Below are positions 25,370 through 34,523 of a stretch of DNA of 64,000 bases, piece after piece. The position numbers and the translations under genes are program-made. Every line of letters starts with the position of its first letter. The stretch's first letter is position 1. The notes below the pieces were generated by a model. It searched no databases. It was not told the origin of the DNA and saw nothing but the letters and a program-made list of their open reading frames with translations. Source of the DNA: Caldicellulosiruptor diazotrophicus (GTDB taxonomy: Bacteria; Bacillota; Thermoanaerobacteria; Caldicellulosiruptorales; Caldicellulosiruptoraceae); the NCBI RefSeq assembly GCF_017347585.1, contig NZ_AP024480.1, forward strand, positions 1,262,001 through 1,326,000. Direction: 5' to 3'.

Positions 25370-26992
25370 TCAATAATCATTCAACGCAAGGCTGAGAAGG
25401 TATCTCAGTTCTTCTAAATTCGAATTGAGTGTAGATAGCCTTTCTGGAGAAATAGCAGAGTTTTTAACACCTTCTTTTATTCTATCAAGTTCATATTCAA
25501 TTTCTTCAATCTGAGCAAGTACCGAAAGATTTACAAATGAAGGAAGTTCTGAGAATATTCTCTCACTTTGTGAAATATATTCAGGTGTAATTTCATACAT
25601 CTCGCCACGCATAGGGATAATGACATCTGTGTTAAATCGTTTTTGTAATTCTCTTGCAAATTCAATTTGAACTTCCTTCTCTCCATGAACTACAAAAATC
25701 TTCTTTGGTTTTTGGTTCATCTGTTCAATCCACGAAAAAAGCCCATTTTTATCTGCATGGCCAGAATATGCCTCGATATACTCAATCTTTGCTCTAACTT
25801 CTACCTCTTCACCAAATATTTTTACCTTTTTTTGTCCATCCAAAAGCTTTCTTCCAAGCGTGTTTGGTGCCTGATAACCAACAAAGAGTATTGTGTTTTT
25901 CTCATTCCATAAATTGTGTTTAAGATGATGTTTTATCCTTCCTGCCTCACACATCCCACTCGAAGAAATTATTATACAACTTCTGTCATACTCATTCAAC
26001 CATTTTGACTCATCAACAGATTTTATGAACCTCAAATTAGGTGGTTCAAGGGGATATATACCATTTTTTATAAACATAGCTGCCTCTGAATCAAAATAAT
26101 CTATATGTTTTTTATATATAGTTGTTGCAGAAGTTGCAAGTGGACTGTCAACAAATATCTCTATATTTTTCAAAATTTTGGCTTCCTTAGTGTTAGTATT
26201 GATTTCTTTTGCAATCTCGTACAATATTTCCTGGGTTCTACCAACTGCAAAAGATGGAATTATAACCTTTCCGCCGTTTGAAAGAGTTGTACTAATTATA
26301 TCTATTAGTTTTTTAGATTTGTTTTCACCGTCTACATGAAGTCTATTTCCGTAAGTACTTTCAATAAACAAATAATCGCAACCATCTAATATGGTAGGGT
26401 CTTTCAAAATAGGAATATTCCTGTTTCCTAAATCACCAGAAAAAACAAGTTTGTACTCCTTACCATTTTCTTTTATATAGAGCTCAACTATTGCTGAACC
26501 AAGCATATGGCCAGCATCTTTAAAAACAAAACTCAATTTTTTGTCTATTTGAATTTTTTGCTCATATTTTACCCCTCTGAAATGTTTCAAGACATTTTCG
26601 GCATCTTCTGAGGTATAAAGCGGTTGCAGTTGTTCTTTCCCTTCTCTTTTCCTTTTTCTGTTCTTCCACTCAATTTCACTTTCCTGAATATGAGCGCTGT
26701 CTGGTAACATAATGCTACACAGGTCCACCGTGGCATCTGTTGTGTAAATTACACCTCTAAAACCATCTTTATAAAGTTTGGGGATTCTTCCACTGTGGTC
26801 AATATGAGCATGAGAAAGAATAACAAAATCAATTTCAGATGGATTAAAAGGAAATGATTCATAGTTGAGCAGTTCTTCTGTCAAACCACCTTGAAACATA
26901 CCACAATCTAATAAAAATTTTTTATCTTCAATGTCAAAAAGGTAGCATGATCCTGTCACACTCTGAGCTCCACCTATAAAAGTTATCTTCAA
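25370..26992 (-). CDS. Metallo-beta-lactamase/beta-CASP RNA-processing nuclease
   Basis: The 540 residues have the MBL metal motifs HAHIDHSGRIP, SGDLGNRN and later HSGHADKNGLFSW, with the beta-CASP insertion (SFAVGRTQEILYEIA, SSSGMCEAGRIKHHL) and the RMMBL-type C-terminal region VVHGEKEVQIEFA. This is the CPSF73-like family of bacterial and archaeal RNases, distinct from RNase J. The final 60 residues form a predicted helical tail. RNA is the likely substrate. It lies 15 bp from the lipoprotein gene upstream, perhaps in the same transcript. Confidence 0.88.
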   Translation of the reverse strand: MKITFIGGAQSVTGSCYLFDIEDKKFLLDCGMFQGGLTEELLNYESFPFNPSEIDFVILSHAHIDHSGRIPKLYKDGFRGVIYTTDATVDLCSIMLPDSAHIQESEIEWKNRKRKREGKEQLQPLYTSEDAENVLKHFRGVKYEQKIQIDKKLSFVFKDAGHMLGSAIVELYIKENGKEYKLVFSGDLGNRNIPILKDPTILDGCDYLFIESTYGNRLHVDGENKSKKLIDIISTTLSNGGKVIIPSFAVGRTQEILYEIAKEINTNTKEAKILKNIEIFVDSPLATSATTIYKKHIDYFDSEAAMFIKNGIYPLEPPNLRFIKSVDESKWLNEYDRSCIIISSSGMCEAGRIKHHLKHNLWNEKNTILFVGYQAPNTLGRKLLDGQKKVKIFGEEVEVRAKIEYIEAYSGHADKNGLFSWIEQMNQKPKKIFVVHGEKEVQIEFARELQKRFNTDVIIPMRGEMYEITPEYISQSERIFSELPSFVNLSVLAQIEEIEYELDRIKEGVKNSAISPERLSTLNSNLEELRYLLSLALNDY

Positions 26993-27007
26993 ATTTTTTC
27001 TCTCCTT

Positions 27008-28075
27008 TCATTCAAACTTAACCTTACCATACTGTGGTACAATCTCAAACCATGTGTTACCTTTTAAAAGCTTAATCTCCTGCCCATTTTCGTCTTTTAT
27101 TATAAATGAATTTTCCATATCAAATTCATAAGTGATTGGAATAGTCTTTCCCATTTGCAGAACATACCCTTCCCCTCTTGAAAAATTCACTTCCTGCCTA
27201 CCTTTGTCATCGTTTTTTATTGTGTCATAGTGAGCAAAAATTATTACTAAGTTTTTTGCAGTAAGTACCGCACCTGTCTCTTTGTCAAGATGAGGTTTTT
27301 CTTTGATAAACCTCTTGTAAACTTTTTTATGTTCATCATATTCATATCTTACATAATACCATCCAGAAAAAGTAATTTTTATTTTAGTGTTTTCTGAAAT
27401 CCATTTATTTACAACTTCATCTGTTAAAGGATATGTTTTGTAAGTTTTCTGCATTTTGTAACCCTTTTTATCGAAAAAAGCTGTAAGTTTTTCCATAGAA
27501 GAATAAAGATTATGCGGTGCTTTTCTATCTGAGGTTCTGAAGAAAATTCCACCACCTGTGTAAATAGCATCAATATGAGGTATAAAATTCTGTTTGAAAA
27601 GCCTGTAAGCTTGTGGGCTTCCACCACAGTGTACAAAGTAGGCATTAAGTGATTTTGCTATCTGCATAAAATATGGTCTTGCACTTCTTATAGGTCCAAC
27701 TTTTTTAGGATATGTATGGTGATATATTGCCATAATTCGTGTTGCCCCACCCTCAATTAAAGCCTCATAAATGTACTCAGCTTGGTTTAACGAAGATTGA
27801 GGAATTGCGCCAGGCTCATTATTAACCATAATTGCTATTATTTGATGTTCATCTTTTGAATAAATAGCTTGTCCAGTGAATCTGCAAAAATAGTCAAATT
27901 GCTGTGAGTGACTATTATCTTTTTCTTCTTTATTGATTGTTTGTAATGTTTTACTTGTTTTAGAGATTCCATTTTTAGTTCCTTTTTTACTACATGCTGA
28001 TAAGGAAAAAATTATTATTCCCATTATTATCAATAGTAAAATCTTTTTTAAATAAAATTCATTTTTTTGTTTCAT
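27008..28075 (-). CDS. YerB-like DUF3048 lipoprotein
   Basis: The 355 residues begin with a lipoprotein signal peptide (IIMGIIIFSLSAC, lipobox LSAC with the modified cysteine at about residue 28). The body matches DUF3048/YerB: MVNNEPGAIPQSSLNQAEYIYE, GATRIMAIYHH, VGPIRSARPYF and the C-terminal segment with YVLQMGKTIPITY. Function is unknown in the family; it should sit on the outer face of the membrane. It lies 13 bp downstream of the dgkA fusion gene. Confidence 0.88.
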   Translation of the reverse strand: MKQKNEFYLKKILLLIIMGIIIFSLSACSKKGTKNGISKTSKTLQTINKEEKDNSHSQQFDYFCRFTGQAIYSKDEHQIIAIMVNNEPGAIPQSSLNQAEYIYEALIEGGATRIMAIYHHTYPKKVGPIRSARPYFMQIAKSLNAYFVHCGGSPQAYRLFKQNFIPHIDAIYTGGGIFFRTSDRKAPHNLYSSMEKLTAFFDKKGYKMQKTYKTYPLTDEVVNKWISENTKIKITFSGWYYVRYEYDEHKKVYKRFIKEKPHLDKETGAVLTAKNLVIIFAHYDTIKNDDKGRQEVNFSRGEGYVLQMGKTIPITYEFDMENSFIIKDENGQEIKLLKGNTWFEIVPQYGKVKFE

Positions 28076-28088
28076 AAAGGTCCCTCTT

Positions 28089-28787
28089 TCATTTTATTTT
28101 GAATATCAAAAGGGTTACAAGAACTCCAATAATGGCACCCACAACTGTCTCCCAAACTGTATGAATCTTTGCTTCTATTCTACTTTCAAGTACCAATAGA
28201 GCCAAAAATAAAGCAAGTGATACTATTATGAGGTTATTTGTGAGCATTAAAATAGCAGTCGCTGCAGCAAAAGCTAAGGCAGTATGACCGCTTGGCATTC
28301 CACCCTGCATAAATTTTGTTCTATTTGTAATAGCCTTAACAACTATTATGACCATTGCTACAATTATAAGGGATAAAAATACTACATGAAAAGAAATACC
28401 TCTTATATGTTTAAGTGTTAATTCTATTGGTAACTTTATTTTATCATAAAAAAGAAAATATCCTATAGTCAATGACATTAAGGCAGCAACAAATACAGAT
28501 CCCGCTGCTACGTCTTTTGCTATTTTTGCTTTCGGTTCAAACTCTTTTGCTATTAGGTCTATGGTATTCTCTATTGCAGTATTTATAAGTTCTGTTGCAA
28601 TAACAAGGCCGACACAAATAAGTACTAATACAGTTTCAATCTTATTAAGTTTAAAAACAATAGTTAAAAAAAGAATTGTAAAAGCTATTATAAAATGAAT
28701 CTTCATATTTCTTTGGGTCTTAAAAGCAATTATTATACCATTTATTGCATTGTCAAAACTCTCCAGCAAGGTTCTTCTTTTGTTCAT
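28089..28787 (-). CDS. dgkA: Undecaprenol/diacylglycerol kinase fused to a PAP2 phosphatase domain
   Basis: Residues 1 to about 120 form a DgkA domain with three membrane helices and the signature ELINTAIENTIDLI. Residues about 125-232 form a small PAP2-like membrane domain with GGMPSGHTALAFAA and an R-x3-KIHTVWE segment. The first half should phosphorylate undecaprenol or diacylglycerol and the second could remove lipid pyrophosphate or phosphate. It overlaps ybeY by 4 bases (ATGA). The ybeY-dgkA order is conserved in Firmicutes; B. subtilis DgkA lacks the PAP2 part. Confidence 0.9.
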   Translation of the reverse strand: MNKRRTLLESFDNAINGIIIAFKTQRNMKIHFIIAFTILFLTIVFKLNKIETVLVLICVGLVIATELINTAIENTIDLIAKEFEPKAKIAKDVAAGSVFVAALMSLTIGYFLFYDKIKLPIELTLKHIRGISFHVVFLSLIIVAMVIIVVKAITNRTKFMQGGMPSGHTALAFAAATAILMLTNNLIIVSLALFLALLVLESRIEAKIHTVWETVVGAIIGVLVTLLIFKIK

Positions 28788-29260
28788 CTTGTCAACCCCA
28801 TACTCTGTAAAATTTGTTCTTCATACTCCCTCATTATTTTTCTATCATTCTCTTCTATGTGGTCGAAACCTAAAAGATGTAAAACAGAATGTACAGTTAA
28901 ATATGCAATCTCTCTTTCCAATGAGTGACCAAATTCTTTAGCCTGCTGCGCTGCTTTCTCTATTGAAATTACAATGTCACCAAGAGGAATTTCATCTTCC
29001 ATAATTACTATATCTTCTAAAAGCTTACCATTTTTAAATTCGAATATAGGAAAAGATAGGACATCTGTTTCTTTATCGACATTTCTATAATTTCTATTGA
29101 GGTCCTTTATGAAGCTGTTATCAACTATGAGCACACTTATTTCAAATTTTTCTTCCTCCAAGAAAACTTTAATTGTATTTACAATCGACTCTTCAATTAT
29201 CTTCGAAATATGTTGATCTATATCAACCTTATCCTGCTGATTTTGAATGAATATTTTCAC
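28784..29260 (-). CDS. ybeY: Endoribonuclease YbeY
   Basis: The 158 residues carry the zinc motif HSVLHLLGFDH (H-x3-H-x5-H) and the DKETDVLSFP segment of the YbeY family. YbeY acts in 16S rRNA 3'-end maturation and ribosome quality control. The start is a GTG after GGTGATGG. It sits between the pgpH-like gene and dgkA as in B. subtilis. Confidence 0.95.
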   Translation of the reverse strand: MKIFIQNQQDKVDIDQHISKIIEESIVNTIKVFLEEEKFEISVLIVDNSFIKDLNRNYRNVDKETDVLSFPIFEFKNGKLLEDIVIMEDEIPLGDIVISIEKAAQQAKEFGHSLEREIAYLTVHSVLHLLGFDHIEENDRKIMREYEEQILQSMGLTR

Positions 29261-29288
29261 TTCTTACCATCACCTCATCTGATTTGTT

Positions 29289-30740
29289 TTAAGAATCTTC
29301 GAATATATTATAACTAACTCTCTTATGAAAAACACCCGTTAAAACTTTGATAAAACTTTCGGATATAATTTCAAGCTCTTTAAATGTCAAATCACTGTTA
29401 TTTAGCTGTCCATCAAGAAGCTTTTCTTGGATAACATTTCTTATAGTAGCTTCAATAATCTGAGGCGTTGGAGAAGAAAGTGCCCTGACAGCTGCTTCAA
29501 CAGAATCAGCCAACATAACAATTGCAGCTTCTTTACTTTGCGGGATTGGTCCATCATATCTAAATTTTTCCTCGCTCACTTGTTGATTTTGACTTAACGC
29601 TTTTCCATAAAAAAATGCCACTTTAGTAGTACCATGATGTTGTTTTATAATGTCAAGAACCTGTCTCGGTAGCTTGTATTCTTTCCCAATCTCCACACCA
29701 TCTTTTGTGTGTGAGATTATTATAAGAGCTGAAAGAGTAGGGGTTATCTTGTTGTGAGGGTCTTCTTCAATAATCTGATTTTCTTTGAAATAAAAAGGTC
29801 TTTTTAACTTTCCAATGTCGTGATAATAAGCACCTATGCGGGCAAGAAGATAATTCCCACCAACTGCTTCACATGCAATCTCGGCTAAATTCCCCACTAT
29901 TAAACTATGATGATAAGTACCTGGAGCTTCAAGTAAAAGTCTTTTCAGTAGTGGATGGTTGGGATTAGAAAGCTCCATAAGTCTAATGGGGGTGGTAAAA
30001 TCAAATAAATATTCACATACAGGTAAAGTTCCATATGCAATAATAAACGAAAGTGATGTACCAATAAAAGAATTTGCTGAAGTGATCAACACCTCAGCCC
30101 CGTTTATTTTAAATACCAGTTCAGCTGATAAAACAAAAAGTGCAGAAATTAAACTGGCTAAAAACCCGTGAGATATAAATTGCAGCCTATTTTGAATATT
30201 ATGTGATACAATTGCACACAAACTTCCTGTCACAAAAAGATGAAGAGCAAAACTTAGACTATTCATCCCAACAATTAATAAAGTTACAACAGAGAGTATA
30301 ATATTAAAAATTATTGATACTCTCACATCAATCAGTAGAGAAATTAAAATAACCCCTACAAAAGCTGGCACAGCATAAGTTGGTATGGGAAGAAGAAACT
30401 TTATTAAAAGAAGATTTAAGGCTATTATAGCACTTGTTGCTGCCATATCTCTACAGTTATCAATAAATTTCCTCTCAAAAAGATAAAAATAAACCCCCAT
30501 TATGAGAGATAGTATCAAAATTAATAAAACTGCAGCTGATAAATCACCTGCTATTTTAAAATTAGAATATTTTATGTCAGGATTAAAAAATCGAAAAATT
30601 TTATTCCATACTATGGATGTTCCTTTTCTTTTAGACAGTGATATCAATAGCAACGAAAACCCAAAAAAAGAGAAAAAAAGAATAAATCGATAATAGTAAA
30701 TCCTTTTTCTCTCTTGCCATCGTTGAAAAAATTTTAACAT
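29289..30740 (-). CDS. pgpH: PgpH-like membrane HD-domain phosphodiesterase, short form
   Basis: The 483 residues have an N-terminal membrane helix, a short loop of about 40 residues, then a block of six or seven membrane helices (about 60-255) and a C-terminal HD domain with HHSLIVGNLAEIA, the YYHDIGKLKRPFYF metal motif and HHGTTKVAFFY. The order is that of YqfF/PgpH, which degrades cyclic di-AMP. B. subtilis PgpH is about 710 residues, and the roughly 230-residue extracellular 7TMR-HDED domain is missing here. Position between phoH and ybeY supports orthology. There is no clear Shine-Dalgarno, so translation may be coupled to phoH. Confidence 0.88.
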   Translation of the reverse strand: MLKFFQRWQERKRIYYYRFILFFSFFGFSLLLISLSKRKGTSIVWNKIFRFFNPDIKYSNFKIAGDLSAAVLLILILSLIMGVYFYLFERKFIDNCRDMAATSAIIALNLLLIKFLLPIPTYAVPAFVGVILISLLIDVRVSIIFNIILSVVTLLIVGMNSLSFALHLFVTGSLCAIVSHNIQNRLQFISHGFLASLISALFVLSAELVFKINGAEVLITSANSFIGTSLSFIIAYGTLPVCEYLFDFTTPIRLMELSNPNHPLLKRLLLEAPGTYHHSLIVGNLAEIACEAVGGNYLLARIGAYYHDIGKLKRPFYFKENQIIEEDPHNKITPTLSALIIISHTKDGVEIGKEYKLPRQVLDIIKQHHGTTKVAFFYGKALSQNQQVSEEKFRYDGPIPQSKEAAIVMLADSVEAAVRALSSPTPQIIEATIRNVIQEKLLDGQLNNSDLTFKELEIISESFIKVLTGVFHKRVSYNIFEDS

Positions 30741-30743
30741 GGT

Positions 30744-31721
30744 CTATGCTTTTTGTTTCTCCTTTCGTTTTTCTTCATATCTGTTGTAAGCATTAATAAT
30801 CTTTTGAACAAGTTGATGACGAACAACATCCTGATACGTCAAAAAAACAAATTCTATTCCTTCAATATCCCTAAGTATCTTCGTTACCTGAACAAGTCCA
30901 GATTCAACCCCACTTGGTAAATCAATCTGAGTAATATCACCAGTCACTACAGCCTTTGATCCAAACCCCAGTCTTGTCAAAAACATCTTCATTTGCTCTG
31001 AAGTTGTGTTTTGCGCCTCATCTAAAATTATAAAAGCATCATCTAAGGTCCTTCCACGCATGTACGCAAGCGGAGCAACCTCAATTACTCCTCTTTCCAT
31101 GTACCTTTGGTATGTTTCTGTGCCAATTAAGTCATGAAGTGCGTCATAAATTGGTCGCAAATATGGGTCTACTTTTGTTTGTAGATCTCCAGGTAAAAAT
31201 CCTAATTTTTCACCTGCTTCAACAGCTGGTCTTGTAAGAATAATCTTGCTTACTTCTTTCTTTTTGAGATAATAGACAGCCATTGCCATAGCCAAATAAG
31301 TCTTACCAGTACCTGCAGGTCCAATCCCAAACACAATTGTATTATTCATAATTGCATTTATATATCTTTTTTGTCCAAGAGTTTTAGGTTTTACCTGTTT
31401 GCCTCTGTGAGTTATAAAAATAACATCGTTCTCTAAGCTTCTTATTTCTTCATCTTCTAAGGTCTCTACTATATAACGAATGGTATGTTCATCAATATCC
31501 AATTTTTTCTTCTCCATGTCATGTAATATTTTGATTGTTTTTTCAGCCTTACTTATATTATCTGGACTACTACCGATGATTTTTATCCCATTGTCTCTAA
31601 ACACAATATTTACATTCAAAAGCTCTTCTAATGTTCTTACTTTGGAATCAAATTCACCAAATATATTCCAAAGTTCTTGAGTATCTTCAATACTTAAAGT
31701 TGAAACAAGCCTTTCTTCCAA
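30744..31721 (-). CDS. phoH: PhoH-family ATPase
   Basis: A PhoH-like protein of 325 residues with an N-terminal KH-like portion and a P-loop ATPase domain: Walker A GIGPAGTGKTYLAMAMAV, Walker B FIILDEAQNTT, and MKMFLTRLGFGSKAVVTGD. The frame extends upstream to 31760, but AGGAGGT lies 8 bases before a TTG at 31719-31721, so I start there. PhoH is linked to RNA metabolism and often found with ybeY. It follows yqfD. Confidence 0.93.
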   Translation of the reverse strand: MEERLVSTLSIEDTQELWNIFGEFDSKVRTLEELLNVNIVFRDNGIKIIGSSPDNISKAEKTIKILHDMEKKKLDIDEHTIRYIVETLEDEEIRSLENDVIFITHRGKQVKPKTLGQKRYINAIMNNTIVFGIGPAGTGKTYLAMAMAVYYLKKKEVSKIILTRPAVEAGEKLGFLPGDLQTKVDPYLRPIYDALHDLIGTETYQRYMERGVIEVAPLAYMRGRTLDDAFIILDEAQNTTSEQMKMFLTRLGFGSKAVVTGDITQIDLPSGVESGLVQVTKILRDIEGIEFVFLTYQDVVRHQLVQKIINAYNRYEEKRKEKQKA

Positions 31722-31743
31722 ATATTTCTGACCTCCTAATATT

Positions 31744-32889
31744 TTATTTTTTAATGCCAATTTCTTCTAAGCATTCATAATTTCTTTGGCATTCAATTTT
31801 CTTCATCTCACCTTTTTGCTTTATTACTTTTATATTTGTGCGAATTGATAAAACATTTAATATCTTTTTGTTTTTTGTAAGTGTCATAAACTTTTTATCA
31901 CATTCTTTTATAATCTTTACTTTTATTTGAGTAAACGTAGGTATAAACCTTTTCAACTTGTATCTTCTGATTTCATACACTCCCACCCAAATATCCAAAG
32001 GTGAAAGTTTATACTCTTTTATTTTAATTTTATCACAATTCTCGTTTTTAGTAACTATATTTTTAAGTTTGATTTCATAATTTCCAACTTTTATGTATGG
32101 AATTGTTGATTTTGAAATATATTCTTTTTGATATAAGGGAATAGTAAAATCCGTAGAAACGGTATAAAATGTGATTGCTTCTATTTGAGCATTTGCATCT
32201 TCAAAATATTTAATTCCATCCTTAGAGAATACTTTATTATCTACAAGAAGCTGTCCACTTACTACAGTATCACCTTCTTTTACAAGTAAATTCCCAGATT
32301 TTAGAATTATCTTTTTAATAATTCCACTACTTGCTGCAAATATCTGTCCTTTATAGTTCTCTATTTCTGTTGTTTCTCTTTTTACATACTCTATAAACAA
32401 ACGAGCACCTTCTTTTTTTACATTAACCCACATCAAATCACCTAAATCAGTAAGAAGTTTTTTTTCGAGTATTTTTTCATCAATTTTATATTTTGGAATA
32501 ATTGGTTTTATATTGTATTGGTAAAGTTTTTCTTTTATTTTTTTATCAAAAAATATATCTGTATGACCATGATTTAAAATAACTATGTCAAAAATAAACT
32601 GGTTAAAGACTATTAAAATAAAAATACACAATCCGAATGTTATTAATTTCCATAATGTTAGTTCTCTTAAATAAAAATATACCCCATTTTTTTCTAATAT
32701 ACTTATCTTGCAATTTATTCTTTTAGCAATTTTTGTTACTTTTCTATAATTATTAGTTGATATTTCAATAATAATAGTATTATCTTGTTTAAAGTATAAT
32801 TTAAGTAAAATCTTATTGAAAGTAAGTAAATTTAAAAACTTGTTTAGATTTTCTCCTTCTACTTTTAAAACAAGTTTTCCACTACACAC
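31744..32889 (-). CDS. yqfD: Sporulation-associated membrane protein YqfD
   Basis: The 381 residues match YqfD in layout: an N-terminal domain, one membrane helix (about 95-117, with LITFGLCIFILIVF), then an extracytoplasmic part with the characteristic LGDLMWVNVKKEGARLFIEYVKR and GIIKKIILKSGNLLVKEGDTV. Start GTG, 4 bases after the yqfC stop, with a ribosome site inside yqfC. In B. subtilis yqfC and yqfD are expressed in the mother cell under SigE. Confidence 0.9.
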   Translation of the reverse strand: MCSGKLVLKVEGENLNKFLNLLTFNKILLKLYFKQDNTIIIEISTNNYRKVTKIAKRINCKISILEKNGVYFYLRELTLWKLITFGLCIFILIVFNQFIFDIVILNHGHTDIFFDKKIKEKLYQYNIKPIIPKYKIDEKILEKKLLTDLGDLMWVNVKKEGARLFIEYVKRETTEIENYKGQIFAASSGIIKKIILKSGNLLVKEGDTVVSGQLLVDNKVFSKDGIKYFEDANAQIEAITFYTVSTDFTIPLYQKEYISKSTIPYIKVGNYEIKLKNIVTKNENCDKIKIKEYKLSPLDIWVGVYEIRRYKLKRFIPTFTQIKVKIIKECDKKFMTLTKNKKILNVLSIRTNIKVIKQKGEMKKIECQRNYECLEEIGIKK

Positions 32890-32892
32890 CTT

Positions 32893-33195
32893 TTAACCAC
32901 TTCTCCCTTGTGTAGGTTCAGAAGAATATTTCACTGATTTTATTCTTCCCCTAATTATAATTGTTTCGCTGTCCATCCTTTCAATTATAAGTTTTTCTCC
33001 TTCAACTATAAGAGGAAAGACACTTGTGTTTATCTTAACAAAAGTATCTTCATAACTTATCAGTCCTTTTTGGTTCTCAACAGTAATTTCTTGATCACCT
33101 ATTAATATAATCCTTGGCTGGTTTGTTATAACCTCTTGTGGAAACTGAGATAACAAAGCAAACTGTCTTAAATTTTTCTTCGATATCTTTGACAT
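32893..33195 (-). CDS. yqfC: Sporulation-associated protein YqfC
   Basis: A small protein of 100 residues with the YabP/YqfC pattern: PRIILIGDQEITVENQKGL, then ISYEDTFVKINTS and IERMDSETIIIRGRIKSVKY. I take the ATG at 33195; a GTG at 33204 is also in frame. The ribosome site is weak. It is the first gene of yqfC-yqfD-phoH-pgpH-ybeY-dgkA. No clear SigA or SigE promoter is evident in the 80 bp upstream. Confidence 0.85.
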   Translation of the reverse strand: MSKISKKNLRQFALLSQFPQEVITNQPRIILIGDQEITVENQKGLISYEDTFVKINTSVFPLIVEGEKLIIERMDSETIIIRGRIKSVKYSSEPTQGRSG

Positions 33196-33275
33196 CAACT
33201 TCACTTATTTAAAAAAATTTAAGGTCCACCTCTATTTTATTTCTACTCAATTTTTTTTATAACTTATCCAAAAAA

Positions 33276-33320
33276 TAAAAAAAGTGACCTTCTTCTACTT
33301 AAGGAAGGCCACTTTAATTT
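33276..33320 (-). terminator. Terminator of rpsU-yqeY
   Basis: An imperfect inverted repeat (AAAGTGACCTTC against GAAGGCCACTTT with one mismatch, 11-base loop) is followed on the minus strand by a run of seven T. It sits between the yqeY stop (33336) and yqfC. Confidence 0.83.
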
Positions 33321-33335
33321 TAAATTATTCTATTT

Positions 33336-33785
33336 TTACTGTTGTAAAAATTTTTTAACAATCTCACTTACAACTTTCCCTTCTGCTCTGCCACTTACCT
33401 TTTTCATAACCTCTTGCATTACCTTACCCATATCTTTTACACCATTAGGTTTCATAACTTCTATAGTTTCCTTCACAAGTTGTTCTATCTCTTCTTCGCT
33501 GAGCATAGGTGGAAGGTAAGAAGCTAAAATTTCAATCTCTCTATTTAATTCATCAATCAAATCTTGTCTTCCACTTTTTATATATTCAGGTAAACTATCT
33601 TTCCTCTTCTTAATTTCCTTAGAAATAACATTCAACACCCCATTATCGTCAAGAATAACTTTATTGTCCTTTTCAAACTGCAATATAGCAGCTCTTACCA
33701 TACCAACAACATTTTTTCTGACAACATCTTTTTCTTTCATTGCAGTTTTATAATCTTCAAGGAGCTTATCTTTGAGACTCAACAA
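33336..33785 (-). CDS. yqeY: GatB/YqeY-domain protein
   Basis: The 149 residues match YqeY throughout: LKDKLLEDYKTAMKEKDVVRKN, LPEYIKSGRQDLIDEL near the middle and LPPMLSEEEIE followed by the DMGKVMQEVMKKVSGRAEGKV tail. It resembles the tRNA-binding tail domain of GatB; its role is not settled. It lies 16 bp after rpsU, the usual Firmicutes pairing, before a terminator. Confidence 0.94.
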   Translation of the reverse strand: MLSLKDKLLEDYKTAMKEKDVVRKNVVGMVRAAILQFEKDNKVILDDNGVLNVISKEIKKRKDSLPEYIKSGRQDLIDELNREIEILASYLPPMLSEEEIEQLVKETIEVMKPNGVKDMGKVMQEVMKKVSGRAEGKVVSEIVKKFLQQ

Positions 33786-33801
33786 AAACGCCTCCTACTC
33801 C

Positions 33802-33978
33802 TTATCTACGCTTTCTCCTACGTGCAGCTTCTGATTTTTTCTTTCTTCTAACGCTTGGGCTTTCATAGTGCTCTCTTTTTCTGAGCTCAGCTAAAACCCC
33901 AGCTTCTGCACATTTCTTTTTAAATCTTCTGAGGGCACTATCGAGTGATTCATTCTCACCCACTCTTACTTCTGACAT
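33802..33978 (-). CDS. rpsU: 30S ribosomal protein S21
   Basis: The 58 residues match S21: [20 protein letters not shown], then [22 protein letters not shown] use the ATG at 33978, 7 bases after GGAGGG; the frame is open to 33996 but that would skip the ribosome site. It is expressed from a strong promoter about 60 bp upstream, with yqeY. Confidence 0.97.
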
Positions 33979-34033
33979 CAATTTCCCTCCCCTCAAACCA
34001 GGCTCAAAAACACTACTTCAGGATTATGGTATT

Positions 34034-34063
34034 ATTATAACTCACTTATTTAATATATGTCAA
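34034..34063 (-). promoter_or_regulatory. Promoter of rpsU-yqeY
   Basis: On the minus strand a perfect TTGACA (34058-34063) and a perfect TATAAT (34034-34039) are separated by 18 bp. It lies about 55 bases upstream of the S21 start. Confidence 0.87.
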
Positions 34064-34076
34064 ACAGTTTTAAATA

Positions 34077-34496
34077 TTACAGTTTATCTTCCACCCACAG
34101 CTTTTCAAAATTCAAAAACAAATCCCTGTTTTTTTTCTGCAAATTTAACGGTTTAAAATTTTTATCTACAAAAGCATGTTCTGTAAAACCTGTTGCACAC
34201 AAAACCCCATCTCTTTTAACTTCATAGTAAAATTTTATTCTCGTAGGCGCTAAATTATTAACCCTTGCACTTACCGTTATCTTATCCTCGTAAAAACAAG
34301 CTCTTTTAAAATCACAAAAGCAGCTTATAAGCGGCAGATACACCCCAAATTCTTTTTCAATTTGAGAATATGAAACACCTACCTTTTTTATAAGCTCTGT
34401 ACGAGCTGCCTCAAACCAAATAAAATAATTTGAGTGATGTACAATACCCATTCTGTCTGTTTCAGCATATCTAACTATTATTTCTATTTCTACCAT
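34077..34496 (-). CDS. Acyl-CoA thioesterase, 4HBT/YbgC family
   Basis: The 139-residue hot-dog-fold protein carries the 4HBT/YbgC signature YAETDRMGIVHHSNYFIWFEAARTE, in which the aspartate and following histidine are the expected catalytic residues. It probably hydrolyses short or medium acyl-CoA. It lies 27 bp after pyk and may be its co-transcribed tail. The physiological substrate is unknown. Confidence 0.88.
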   Translation of the reverse strand: MVEIEIIVRYAETDRMGIVHHSNYFIWFEAARTELIKKVGVSYSQIEKEFGVYLPLISCFCDFKRACFYEDKITVSARVNNLAPTRIKFYYEVKRDGVLCATGFTEHAFVDKNFKPLNLQKKNRDLFLNFEKLWVEDKL

Positions 34497-34523
34497 TATT
34501 TATTACCCCTAAAATCTTTTATC

